Origin: Anaerolineales bacterium
Lineage (GTDB): Bacteria; Chloroflexota; Anaerolineae; Anaerolineales; UBA11858
DNA length: 64,000 nucleotides
Reading direction: 5' to 3'
NCBI GenBank assembly: GCA_028278545.1
Contig: JANQED010000132.1
Coordinates: 344,874-408,873 of the forward strand
In this document: positions 1 to 8,106 of the stretch, in pieces
Position numbering within the stretch: the first letter of the stretch is position 1
Layout of the letters: the number at the start of each line of letters is the position of its first letter
The notes under the pieces: generated by a model
Told to the model about the DNA's origin: nothing
Databases searched by the model: none
The model's input: the letters and a program-made list of their open reading frames with translations, nothing else
Made by a program: the position numbers and the translations under genes

Positions 1-32
1 ACTTGACGCCGGGACAAACAGAACTTTAAAAC

Positions 33-61
33 AAAAAACCTTCGCCGCTCAGGGACGAAGG
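33..61 (-). terminator. T-box intrinsic terminator
   Basis: Read on the minus strand, CCTTCG (56-61) pairs with CGAAGG (39-44) around an 11-base loop, and a run of six T follows at 33-38. It sits just after the T-box sequence, as expected for the terminator that competes with the antiterminator. Confidence 0.85.
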
Positions 62-345
62 GCCTCTTAGTCTCCGTGGTACCACCCTGATTGCGCTGAA
101 CGTACTGTCTGCCACGTTCACACGCCTCTCAGTTTCGCTGTAACGGGCTTACCCGTCGCGGTTACTGTGAGTTCACCGACGATTCCTGCCTATTTACGGC
201 AGCAGGCGAGTTTGGTCCTCATCGTCCCTTGAAATCGCTTTCGCAGGACTGTGCTCTGCGGGCACCAATGCCAGGGCTTGCACCCGGTGACCCCGGCTCT
301 CTGGCAGATGACCTATTACTCCTGATGTGTTGTTCTATCTCCGAG
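33..345 (-). promoter_or_regulatory. T-box leader for a gene beyond the left edge
   Basis: This is a tRNA-sensing T-box leader read on the minus strand. The conserved T-box AATCAGGGTGGTACCACGG lies at 74-92. Stem I shows the AGAGAG motif (297-302) and the distal-loop motif GGTGCAAGCC (275-284). It ends in a terminator at 33-61. Such leaders control aminoacyl-tRNA synthetase or amino-acid genes; the controlled gene lies to the left of the window. The specifier codon cannot be fixed by eye: ACC (Thr) in the 3' strand of Stem I is the most tempting triplet, and CTC further down is another. The 5' limit near 345 is approximate. Confidence 0.9.
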
Positions 346-389
346 ACCCGGCTTCTTTAGCGAAGGAAAACCGGGATTCTCGTTGTAGG

Positions 390-462
390 TGGACCCAGTG
401 GGATTCGAACCCACGACCTTCTCAATGCCATTGAGACGCGCTCCCAGCTGCGCCATGGGCCC
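390..462 (-). tRNA. tRNA-Ala(GGC)
   Basis: The cloverleaf is complete: the acceptor GGGCCCA pairs with TGGGTCC (one G-U), the anticodon stem TCTCA/TGAGA encloses the loop ATGGCAT with anticodon GGC, and the T-arm GTGGG/CCCAC encloses TTCGAAT. The discriminator is A and the 3' CCA is not encoded. It is transcribed toward the T-box leader, whose Stem I begins about 45 bases downstream. Confidence 0.95.
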
Positions 463-478
463 CTGCTAAGGTGGCTGG

Positions 479-506
479 ATTTTACCATAAAAAGATGGCC
501 CGTCAA
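479..506 (-). promoter_or_regulatory. Sigma-70-type promoter of tRNA-Ala
   Basis: On the minus strand TTGACG (501-506) is followed after 16 bases by TAAAAT (479-484), which lies 17 bases before the tRNA 5' end. Confidence 0.75.
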
Positions 507-583
507 CATTTGGGGCTGATCCAGGATAATCAAAAGAACAGCTCTCTACACTAACCAATTCTACGCTGGGGGAGAAAGCCGCC

Positions 584-1486
584 TCAGTGCCTTGCTCTGA
601 AATCTCTCTGAACCCATTGATCCCCCAGCCATTGATTGAAGTCTGGATCAGTCGTCGGCGTATTGAGTTCCCCCGCTTCAGGATATAACGACATCTCACC
701 CAATACGATCCCCTTCGAGGTGTCATACAAGTCTATCCGTATAAAATCGAACCCTTCTCCTAACTTTTCTGCTGTTTTCACGATCTCATCGAGTCTTTCA
801 GGCTTCTCTGGGATGGGATCAGGGGCCACCTCATAATGCCGCGGCAGATCAAAAGGTTTCCAGTTGGCATCAACGAATAAGTCTATCCCCATCTTATACA
901 TCGGAGAGTCCTGATTGATCACTTTCACTTCGCCATCAAAAACAAAGCATCGGTAATCGATAACCGCCAAGTCATCACGGGGTTCTAATTTCTCTTCAAC
1001 CATGATCAAAGGTTTGATATACCGATAGGCCCATTGATCCCGACTATATGTCGTTCTCAGCCATTTCTTACATAGTCTGATGCTTTTTTCACGCGTCACA
1101 ATTGACTTTGACAAGTCGCGCTCGATCAATGCCTCTCCGCTTACCCAGTTATAGTATTTCCCTCCTTCATACAGAATATTCCATCCGCATCCGTGGCTGG
1201 CTTTTATGAAATATTTCTCTGGAAGCGAATCGAATGGGATCGTTTCGGGCTGATCTGTTACGTAATACACCTCTGCTGTTTCCACGCCGCGTTCTTGAGC
1301 ATATGCCTTGGCCTTGTATTTATCTTGAACCTCGATAAAAAGCGGAGTGTGATCATATTTCATTCGCTGTCTCAGCTTCCAAGAAAAATCCTTCGGGGAC
1401 AGATTGAGTGCATCCAGTATTCTTGTGTATCCATTTTTGATATACAACTGCATACTTTTCCATGGATATCTTGGATCAAGCCTCAT
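584..1486 (-). CDS. TupA-like ATP-grasp protein
   Basis: The product is an ATP-grasp enzyme of the TupA-like group, named for teichuronopeptide synthesis and common in polysaccharide clusters, where members join an amino acid or similar carboxylate to an envelope glycan. The family signatures are visible: the nucleotide-binding stretch FIKASHGCGWN and the metal-binding C-terminal part FIRIDLYD...GEMSLYPEAG. I chose the ATG at 1486 over an in-frame start 54 bases upstream because AAAGGTGG lies just ahead of it; this gives 300 residues. No glycan genes adjoin it; its neighbours are tRNA-Ala downstream and a MocR regulator upstream. The substrate is unknown. Confidence 0.75.
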   Translation of the reverse strand: MRLDPRYPWKSMQLYIKNGYTRILDALNLSPKDFSWKLRQRMKYDHTPLFIEVQDKYKAKAYAQERGVETAEVYYVTDQPETIPFDSLPEKYFIKASHGCGWNILYEGGKYYNWVSGEALIERDLSKSIVTREKSIRLCKKWLRTTYSRDQWAYRYIKPLIMVEEKLEPRDDLAVIDYRCFVFDGEVKVINQDSPMYKMGIDLFVDANWKPFDLPRHYEVAPDPIPEKPERLDEIVKTAEKLGEGFDFIRIDLYDTSKGIVLGEMSLYPEAGELNTPTTDPDFNQWLGDQWVQRDFRARH

Positions 1487-1731
1487 GTTTACCACCTTTG
1501 CCAGGAAATGAGAGAGTTGCAAGCGACAGGATTCTATCACACAGCCCTTTGCAAATCTAATGAGATAGAGTGGTACAAAATTGGAACGCCACTCAGTATT
1601 GAATGTTCATCAACTCGGCGATTTGAGGGTATCTCAAGTCATGCAAAACACCGGGCAAAAATCACCCAGTGCGGCGTTGTGGAAAATGCGAGAAATGCCA
1701 TATGAGATTACTTCACCAGGAGATGGCATAG

Positions 1732-3210
1732 TTATATTTCAGCTATCCGGTGCTCCATCGCCATCCCCAGCCGTCGTACACCCTCATCGATATCCTCTGG
1801 CGTCTGTGTGGCAAAGTTGAGACGCAAAAATCGCTCCCCTTCCGCTGGCTCAGGGAAGAAGCGACTTCCAGGAGCAAATTCTACGCCTGCCTCCATGGCC
1901 AGCGGCAGCAAATCCATTGCGGAGAGATTTTCTGGCAAGCGCAGCCAAACGAACAGCCCTCCCTGGGGAGGAACAAGCTCCACATCCGTAGGAAGATGCT
2001 GCCTGATAGCTGCTAGCATTGCATCCCGTCGCTGGCGATACAGGCGCGTTGAGCGCCGCAAATGAATTTGATAGCGTCCCACGGTGACATATTCATGTAA
2101 GGTGCGCTGGATCAGCGTCGAAGTGGCCAGGTCACTGACCTGTTTGGCCTGCACCAGACAGTTGAACACCGGCCCATCGGCTATCAAGTAACCAACCCGC
2201 AGACCCGGCATCAACATCTTCGAGAAAGTGCCCACATAAATCACTCGTCCACCAGAGTCTAGCGCTTTGATTGCCGGTAGGGCTCGTCCGTCGTAGCGCA
2301 AATCGCCCACAAAGTCATCTTCTAAAATTGGCAGGTTATAGCGGTCTGCCAGCTCGATCAACGCCCGGCGGCGCGGTCCACTCAGGCAAACCCCTGAAGG
2401 ATTTTGAAAATTGGGAATCGTGTACAACAGCCGCGGGTGATGCTGCTGTAAAAGGGGTTCCAGCAGCTCAACCCGCATACCATCCTCCCCCACCGGCACC
2501 CCGACGATCTTCAAATCCAGGGAGCGGAACAAATCCAGCGCCAGGTTGTAAGTCGGTTTCTCCACCAAAACTACATCCCCTGGCTTGAGCAAAATCTGGC
2601 AAACCAGGGCCAAAGCCTGCTGCGAACCAGACGTAATCAGGGTGTTCTCGGGACGTGCCTGCACCCCTTGGCTGGCCAGCACATGCGTGATTGTCTGGCG
2701 CAGCGGTGGGTCCCCACCGTCAAAATCGCCATATCCTAGTGCACCGACCCCATCGCGGCGGATGACTGTCTGGAGCGCTTTATAAAAATCTTTGATCGGG
2801 AATTGGCGTGGATCTCCAACCCCCGTGAATGAAATCAGACCCGAGGCGGATGTCCGGGCGGGTTTTAGGGTTGGTACGATTCCCAAGGTTTGGTCTTCCC
2901 CATCAAGCAGGTCCTGCTGCCATAGAGGCCAGGAGATGGTGATATCATCTTGGGAGGTGGTCGGTAACTGGATTGGCGGCATCACATATGAACCGCTGCC
3001 CTCCCGGCTGCTGATCAGGCCCTCGCTTTCCAAATCCGCATAGGCGTTCTGCACCGTGATCCGACTAACGCCCAAATCCTGCGCCAGTTTGCGGGTGGCA
3101 GGTAAACGTGTGCCTGGCAAGAGTTGGCCTGACAAAATATACTCTCGCAGGTGGTCTTGGATTTGCTGGTACAGCGGGGTTGTGCTCTGACGATCGAGTG
3201 GTATGCGCAT
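1732..3210 (-). CDS. MocR-type GntR/aminotransferase regulator
   Basis: This is a MocR-family transcription factor: an N-terminal GntR winged helix (about residues 8-75, with GTRLPATRKLAQDLGVSR) fused to an inactive-type class I aminotransferase domain that binds PLP and acts as effector sensor. The PLP-binding Lys lies in GTFSKMLMPGLRVGY near residue 331. About 492 residues is normal for the family. The ATG at 3210 is preferred over a TTG two codons upstream because GGA stands 7 bases before it. It is divergent from an aldo/keto reductase gene, and the shared spacer holds a long inverted repeat, so it probably controls that gene and itself. Many MocR proteins regulate PLP or amino-acid metabolism; the target here is inferred from position only. 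Confidence 0.85.
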   Translation of the reverse strand: MRIPLDRQSTTPLYQQIQDHLREYILSGQLLPGTRLPATRKLAQDLGVSRITVQNAYADLESEGLISSREGSGSYVMPPIQLPTTSQDDITISWPLWQQDLLDGEDQTLGIVPTLKPARTSASGLISFTGVGDPRQFPIKDFYKALQTVIRRDGVGALGYGDFDGGDPPLRQTITHVLASQGVQARPENTLITSGSQQALALVCQILLKPGDVVLVEKPTYNLALDLFRSLDLKIVGVPVGEDGMRVELLEPLLQQHHPRLLYTIPNFQNPSGVCLSGPRRRALIELADRYNLPILEDDFVGDLRYDGRALPAIKALDSGGRVIYVGTFSKMLMPGLRVGYLIADGPVFNCLVQAKQVSDLATSTLIQRTLHEYVTVGRYQIHLRRSTRLYRQRRDAMLAAIRQHLPTDVELVPPQGGLFVWLRLPENLSAMDLLPLAMEAGVEFAPGSRFFPEPAEGERFLRLNFATQTPEDIDEGVRRLGMAMEHRIAEI

Positions 3211-3261
3211 GATCAATTCCGAAGTGGCATTGAGAGTATATCTCTGTATCGGAGAAACAGC

Positions 3262-3294
3262 AATACCAATATGAATAATTTAGAAATTGGTATT
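3262..3294. promoter_or_regulatory. Candidate MocR operator (inverted repeat)
   Basis: AATACCAAT (3262-3270) and ATTGGTATT (3286-3294) form a perfect 9-base inverted repeat with a 15-base spacer, midway between the divergent MocR and aldo/keto reductase genes. Widely spaced half-sites suit a MocR dimer. Assignment is by position. Confidence 0.5.
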
Positions 3295-3380
3295 AAGAGA
3301 ATCGGTAAATAGTGGTTCTACTAATAAGTCCGCGTTTCTAATATAATATAGCTGAAATAACGAACCAAGGAGAAATTGTG

Positions 3381-4370
3381 ATGAAAAGAAAATTAGGACT
3401 AAGTGGCATCGAAGTATCGGCCGTTGGCATGGGGTGTTGGGCAATTGGTGGTGTCTGGAAGTATATGGGTAGCCCTGCCGGTTGGAGCGATATTGATGAT
3501 GCTGAATCCATCCGGGCAATCCATAAAGCAGTCGATCTAGGTGCAAATTTTTTCGACACCGCGGCCAATTATGGTTGTGGTCACAGTGAGCGAATCTTGG
3601 GCCAAGCTGTCAAAGATCGGCGAGACCAGGTCGTGATCGCCACAAAATTTGGGCATAAGGTCGATACCGCCAACAAAGATGTCCGCTTTTACGGAGAAAG
3701 AGAAGAAGAAAGCGATGTGCTTTCCCATATGCGCGCAGACCTTGAAACCAGTCTGAAAAACCTGGGCACTGACCATATTGATCTCTATCAGTTGCACACT
3801 TGGGGCTTGTCCATCGAACGGGCTTTGCAGGTGCGTGATCAACTGGAAGAATTCGTCAAGGAAGGAGTCATCCAGACCTATGGATGGAGTACCGACCGTA
3901 CTGATGCGGTCAAAGCCTTTTCCAGTTTGCCGAATTGCGGTGCTGTCCAGCAGCAGTTGAACATCTTCGACGGCAATATGGAATTGCTGGTGTTGTGCGA
4001 GCAGATGAACCTTGCCAGCATCAACCGCGCCCCCTTGGGGATGGGCATTCTGACCGGCAAATTTACGCCCGAAACGACGTTCAGTGATGAGGATGTCCGC
4101 AAGTACGTTGAGTGGTTCCCCGGGTTCAAAGGTGGCAGACCTACCCAAGAATGGCTTGATGCATTGGAGTCTGTGCGCGATGTATTGACCAGCAACGGCC
4201 GCACCCTGGCTCAGGGTGCCCTGGCCTGGATATGGGGCCTGAGCCCAAACACCATTCCGATCCCCGGGTTTAAAAACGTGGCTCAGGTGGAAGAGAACTG
4301 CAGAGCGATGGAGTATGGTCCCCTAACACAAGAGCAGATGAAAGAAATCGATGAAATTTTAGGTAGATAG
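3381..4370 (+). CDS. Aldo/keto reductase
   Basis: This NAD(P)H-dependent aldo/keto reductase reduces an aldehyde or ketone in the cytoplasm. The catalytic tetrad is present: Asp59 in FFDTA, Tyr64 in ANYG, Lys89 in ATKFG and His139 in LYQLH. The C-terminal motif IPIPGFKNVAQVEENC is the usual cofactor-phosphate region. Its 329 residues match the subfamily that acts on sugars and small carbonyls. AAGGAG at 3368-3373 favours ATG at 3381 over a GTG one codon earlier. It is transcribed away from the MocR regulator and is not part of the minus-strand catabolic operon. The substrate cannot be read from the sequence. Confidence 0.9.
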   Translation: MKRKLGLSGIEVSAVGMGCWAIGGVWKYMGSPAGWSDIDDAESIRAIHKAVDLGANFFDTAANYGCGHSERILGQAVKDRRDQVVIATKFGHKVDTANKDVRFYGEREEESDVLSHMRADLETSLKNLGTDHIDLYQLHTWGLSIERALQVRDQLEEFVKEGVIQTYGWSTDRTDAVKAFSSLPNCGAVQQQLNIFDGNMELLVLCEQMNLASINRAPLGMGILTGKFTPETTFSDEDVRKYVEWFPGFKGGRPTQEWLDALESVRDVLTSNGRTLAQGALAWIWGLSPNTIPIPGFKNVAQVEENCRAMEYGPLTQEQMKEIDEILGR

Positions 4371-4892
4371 GGAAAGCCTGAATTGGAGAAAGGTGCATTG
4401 GGGAAATATCTCAATCTATCATTCCGTCGCATCTTCAGGAGAAAATCATGAATTACAAATCTTTAGGCAATAATAGAAGTAGTTTCTAATACCTTTGCAG
4501 CCAAATCTTGATCTCCAGAGATTTGAGCCTTCTTCCTGGCATGTTTGCGCAGACGATCTCGCTGCTTTTCAAGCAAGAAAGAAGCTTTGCAGAATGCGGT
4601 CAAACCTTTGTCTATGCCTAAAATCGACGTCAATTGTACAAACGCCGTTTTCCTCGCTACAACCCTTCCCTGGTGAGCTTCGCAACTCCCTCCTAGCAAT
4701 CGATTCAAGGCAATCTATGGGTTAAAACCACGTCCATTGCATCTGTTCTCTCGACAAAATATTGGTATTTACTCCACATTATCCACTGGTTCCATAATTT
4801 TTCCCTTTTACACCCATACTGCGCCTGGAAAAGCAGTATTATTCCTTCGTAGTTGATTTAAGATTCTTGTCAATAAGCAATCCTATGAATAA
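4371..4892. other. Intergenic stretch with decayed coding remnants
   Basis: Apart from the short aldo/keto reductase relic this stretch holds no convincing gene. A minus-strand frame at 4463-4708 (81 codons) has a Lys/Arg-rich helical part (LEKQRDRLRKHARKK) that could be a decayed transposase fragment, but I do not recognise it. Nothing clear is seen from 4743 to 4892, and no strong terminator follows gnd. Confidence 0.4.
4448..4489 (+). pseudogene. 5' relic of a second aldo/keto reductase
   Basis: An AGGAG ribosome site (4437-4441) precedes ATG at 4448. The reading frame begins MNYKSLGN, the usual opening of aldo/keto reductases, then loses similarity and stops at 4489 after 14 codons. It lies 77 bases after the intact aldo/keto reductase and looks like the surviving start of a lost gene; the similarity breaks near 4470. 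Confidence 0.5.
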
Positions 4893-6347
4893 TCAGGCGT
4901 CATAGGTAGTAGATGTTACATCGCCACCAGAACCTGTCCAATTGGTGTGGAAAAACTCGCCGCGCGGCTTATCAATGCGCTCATAAGTGTGGGCGCCGAA
5001 GTAATCGCGCTGCGCCTGCAGCAAGTTGGCTGGCAAGCGCTCCATGCGGTACCCATCGAAGAAGGCCAGCGCGCTGGAGATAGCTGGTACAGGGATCCCA
5101 TGCTCCACTGCCAAGGCAGTCACTCGCCGCCAAGCCGCCTGGGCACCTTCGACCTCGGCCTTGAAGTACGGATCAAGCAGCAAGTTGGTCAGGCCTGGAT
5201 CCCGGTCATAAGCATCTTTGATCTTACCCAAGAATACAGAGCGGATAATACAACCGCCGCGCCACATCAAGGCGATGCCGCCGTAATCTAAATCCCAATT
5301 GTACTCCGCCGCTGCGGCGCGCAAGAGCATGTAACCTTGGGTGTAGGAAATAATTTTGGCTGCATAGAGTGCCTGGCGGATATCCTCCACTACTGCGGAC
5401 GCATCACCATCGAATTGCACTTGGGGGCCGGTGAGCACTTTCGAGGCAGTTGACCGCTCATCTTTGAGCGCGCTCAAAGAGCGCGCCAGCACTGCCTCAC
5501 CAATCAAGGTCAGGGGGATTCCCAACTCCAGGGCATTGATCGCCGTCCAACGACCGGTGCCCTTTTGCCCGGCCGAATCCAGGATCTTTTCTGCAAGAGG
5601 CTCTCCATCTTCATCAATATAGCCCAGAATGTCCGCTGTGATCTCAATCAAATACGAATCCAACACCCCTTGATCCCATTCAGCGAAGACAGCCTGCATT
5701 TCCGGGTAGCTCATCCCCAACACATCTTTCATCAGATGATAAGCCTCGCTGATCAACTGCATATCGCCATACTCAATGCCGTTGTGCACCATCTTGACGA
5801 AGTGCCCGGCGCCATCCGAGCCAACCCAGTCGCAGCAAGGCGAGCCGTCCTCCACTTTGGCAGCAACACTCTGGAAGATCTCCTTGACATGCGGCCAGGC
5901 TTCGGGCGCGCCGCCCGGCATGATCGAAGGGCCAAAGCGTGCCCCTTCTTCACCGCCGGAAACCCCCGCCCCGACAAACAAGATGTCTTTCTCACCCAGT
6001 TCTCGGGTGCGGCGGATCGAGTCTGGATAGTGCGAGTTGCCGCCATCAATGATGATGTCGCCTTTGTCGAGCAGGGGCAGCAATTGTTCTATGGTGGCGT
6101 CCACCGGCCAACCGGCTTTGACCATGATCATGATCTTGCGCGGTCGTTTTAGCACAGCCACAAACTCTTCCAAGGAATACGTTCCGATAACATCACGCCC
6201 GACAGCTTCCCCCTCCATGAAGTCGCTGACCTTGCTGGTCGTGCGGTTGTACACAGCCACGGTGTAGCCGTGATCATTCATATTCAGAACCAGGTTCTGG
6301 CCCATTACTGCCAGGCCGATCAGACCAATTTCTGCCTTATTTTCCAT
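4893..6347 (-). CDS. gnd: 6-phosphogluconate dehydrogenase, decarboxylating
   Basis: It oxidises 6-phosphogluconate with NAD(P)+ to ribulose 5-phosphate and CO2 in the oxidative pentose phosphate route. The N-terminal Rossmann motif GLAVMGQNL, the substrate loop GVSGGEEGARFGPSIMPGG, the catalytic KMVHNGIEYGDMQ and the family signature DSAGQKGTGRW are all present. The 484 residues match the long dimeric form. It is the last gene of the operon, 14 bases after gluconokinase, so the pair converts gluconate to ribulose 5-phosphate. No 6-phosphogluconolactonase or glucose-6-phosphate dehydrogenase lies in the window, which favours gluconate (or a similar aldonate) as the entry compound. Confidence 0.97.
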   Translation of the reverse strand: MENKAEIGLIGLAVMGQNLVLNMNDHGYTVAVYNRTTSKVSDFMEGEAVGRDVIGTYSLEEFVAVLKRPRKIMIMVKAGWPVDATIEQLLPLLDKGDIIIDGGNSHYPDSIRRTRELGEKDILFVGAGVSGGEEGARFGPSIMPGGAPEAWPHVKEIFQSVAAKVEDGSPCCDWVGSDGAGHFVKMVHNGIEYGDMQLISEAYHLMKDVLGMSYPEMQAVFAEWDQGVLDSYLIEITADILGYIDEDGEPLAEKILDSAGQKGTGRWTAINALELGIPLTLIGEAVLARSLSALKDERSTASKVLTGPQVQFDGDASAVVEDIRQALYAAKIISYTQGYMLLRAAAAEYNWDLDYGGIALMWRGGCIIRSVFLGKIKDAYDRDPGLTNLLLDPYFKAEVEGAQAAWRRVTALAVEHGIPVPAISSALAFFDGYRMERLPANLLQAQRDYFGAHTYERIDKPRGEFFHTNWTGSGGDVTSTTYDA

Positions 6348-6361
6348 ACCAAAACTGCTCC

Positions 6362-6859
6362 TTATAAACTTAGAATTTCAATAATCTCTGCAACGATCTG
6401 AGGGATAGATTGATCAATATCGATTACTACTGCGTCCTTCGGCTCTTCTAAATCATCAAACTGGCTCTTTAACATTTTTGCCTTCATGTAGTGCCCCGTA
6501 CGAGATCGCATTCGAGACTCGATCAGATTTTTGCTTCCCTTCAGATAGACAAAGACCACCTCTGATCTATCACCCACCAAAGTGCCTCGATACTGATCCT
6601 TGAGCGCCGAACAAGCCAATACGAAAGATTTGCCTTCTCGCAGGTGGTCACCAATTAATTGATGAAGGTTTTCTAACCAGGGGGCGCGATCATTGTCGCC
6701 CAGTGGTATGCCTGAGCTCATTTTCTCCACGTTCTCTGGGGGATGATGCTCGTCCCCATCGAAAAAGGGCCAACCCAATTTCTCAGCCAAGGCCATGCCC
6801 ACGCTGGTTTTGCCACAACCCGATACCCCCATCACAACAATGGCCATCACTGCACTCAT
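6362..6859 (-). CDS. gntK: Gluconokinase
   Basis: This short P-loop kinase phosphorylates D-gluconate to 6-phosphogluconate with ATP. The Walker A motif GVSGCGKT spans residues 11-18, followed by the GntK-type substrate segment FDGDEHHPPENVEKM and GIPLGDNDRAPWL. The 165 residues are typical. ATG overlaps the stop of the LarA-like gene in an ATGA junction; a second in-frame ATG four codons later is possible. Its product feeds the next gene, gnd. The family also contains kinases for other aldonates, so the exact sugar acid is not certain. Confidence 0.93.
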   Translation of the reverse strand: MSAVMAIVVMGVSGCGKTSVGMALAEKLGWPFFDGDEHHPPENVEKMSSGIPLGDNDRAPWLENLHQLIGDHLREGKSFVLACSALKDQYRGTLVGDRSEVVFVYLKGSKNLIESRMRSRTGHYMKAKMLKSQFDDLEEPKDAVVIDIDQSIPQIVAEIIEILSL

Positions 6860-8106
6860 CGTTTCACCCGATATAACATCTCACCCGCTCTGGGGACGAA
6901 TAGCAGACCTTCATTCTCCCGATTAGCCCATTGGGAGGGATCAATCTCGGCAGGATTCCTGTACCCCAAGGCGAGATTCTTGCAAACCTCGGGCGTGATC
7001 CTGCTCGCTAAGGTTACCTTCACTCGCGGGTATTCCACACCCTCGGTAAAATTCCCCGCACCGCGCACGTGCGTGGAATGGGCCAGCACACCTAAAGGAA
7101 TGTGCTCGAAACGCTGCCACTGGTCGAGAAAATATGCCAGCACGTGATAGCCAATTTCTTCAATATAGGCGCCATGCACATGACTGACAGTATTCAAATG
7201 CGGCGCGTAGATTATCACTTCACCACCGTCAGCGACCACCGGCTCGATTTTGTACATTGCCTTGGCCGCTGTCCACAGCTCATCATACATCGGTGGCGCC
7301 CAGGAGAGTACCTGCTGGAAAGGTTCATCGTACCAACGGATATGCCGCTGCGCCGAGAGTTCGGCAGCTGAACCCCAGGCCGAGATATGATCGCCGATGA
7401 ACATACCAGCTAAACCATCCCCCCCTCTAATGTTGGGATCAACGACAAGCGCGATCAGCGTGACTGGCGTGGTGAGATGTTCTGCCGCGGCGTGGATTAT
7501 GTCCCGCACGGGTGTATCTTCCACGCCTATCGTATCGATCACCCCGGCCAGCGCGCCCAGCCAGTGGGTCACGTTGATCATCTCCGGGCCGGAGATACCA
7601 GGGAAGAGATATTTGGCTCCACCCGACATACCGACCACTTCGTGCGGGAAGGTCGGCCCCAGGATGAGAATGTGATCGTACTCCAAAGCAGCTTTGTTGA
7701 TCCGTACCGGCACGTCCCCACCCAGAGTGGGATGCCAGACATCCCCGGCGATGTCCTTGATTTGAGCCTGCGTCAGGACTCCGATTTGTGTCAGGGCATC
7801 TGGATCATCCCAGGTGTGGTTGAGTAGGCCGATCTGTTTGAAGACAGAACCGCGCTCCTCGGGGCTGATCCCCACCAGGTTACAGAGTTTCTCTTCACTC
7901 AAGGGGGGATGAGTCCCCAAGGCGACCATGAAGTCAAGCTGGCGGACATCATGAAACACATCCACCAACAAGCGGAAGATTTGGGATAGCGGCAGACTGC
8001 GGGTATGATCGGGAATTAGTACCAGTACGCGCTGGTTAGTGAATTCGCCCGACAAATTTTCATGAAGAATCTGAACAATTTCGTCCCGCGATAGATTTGT
8101 ACTCAT
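6856..8106 (-). CDS. LarA-like nickel-pincer racemase/epimerase
   Basis: The product belongs to the lactate racemase LarA family (DUF2088), which inverts or oxidises alpha-hydroxy acids through a nickel-pincer nucleotide. Residues matching the Lactiplantibacillus LarA site are visible: Asp33 and Arg36 in PDHTR, His66 in ALGTH, His155, Lys165 in SGGAK (the Lys that holds the cofactor) and His181. At 416 residues it is near the usual length but lacks the short extra N-terminal strand region. No larB, larC or larE for cofactor synthesis lies in the window. Overlaps of four bases on both sides couple it to the aminotransferase and gluconokinase. The substrate is probably a 2-hydroxy acid or sugar acid of this pathway, not necessarily lactate. 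Confidence 0.82.
   Translation of the reverse strand: MSTNLSRDEIVQILHENLSGEFTNQRVLVLIPDHTRSLPLSQIFRLLVDVFHDVRQLDFMVALGTHPPLSEEKLCNLVGISPEERGSVFKQIGLLNHTWDDPDALTQIGVLTQAQIKDIAGDVWHPTLGGDVPVRINKAALEYDHILILGPTFPHEVVGMSGGAKYLFPGISGPEMINVTHWLGALAGVIDTIGVEDTPVRDIIHAAAEHLTTPVTLIALVVDPNIRGGDGLAGMFIGDHISAWGSAAELSAQRHIRWYDEPFQQVLSWAPPMYDELWTAAKAMYKIEPVVADGGEVIIYAPHLNTVSHVHGAYIEEIGYHVLAYFLDQWQRFEHIPLGVLAHSTHVRGAGNFTEGVEYPRVKVTLASRITPEVCKNLALGYRNPAEIDPSQWANRENEGLLFVPRAGEMLYRVKR

Noticed and set aside
4463-4708. A transposase gene remnant
   Set aside because: The basic helical stretch is suggestive, but I cannot match it to a transposase family and there are no terminal repeats, so it is not annotated as one.
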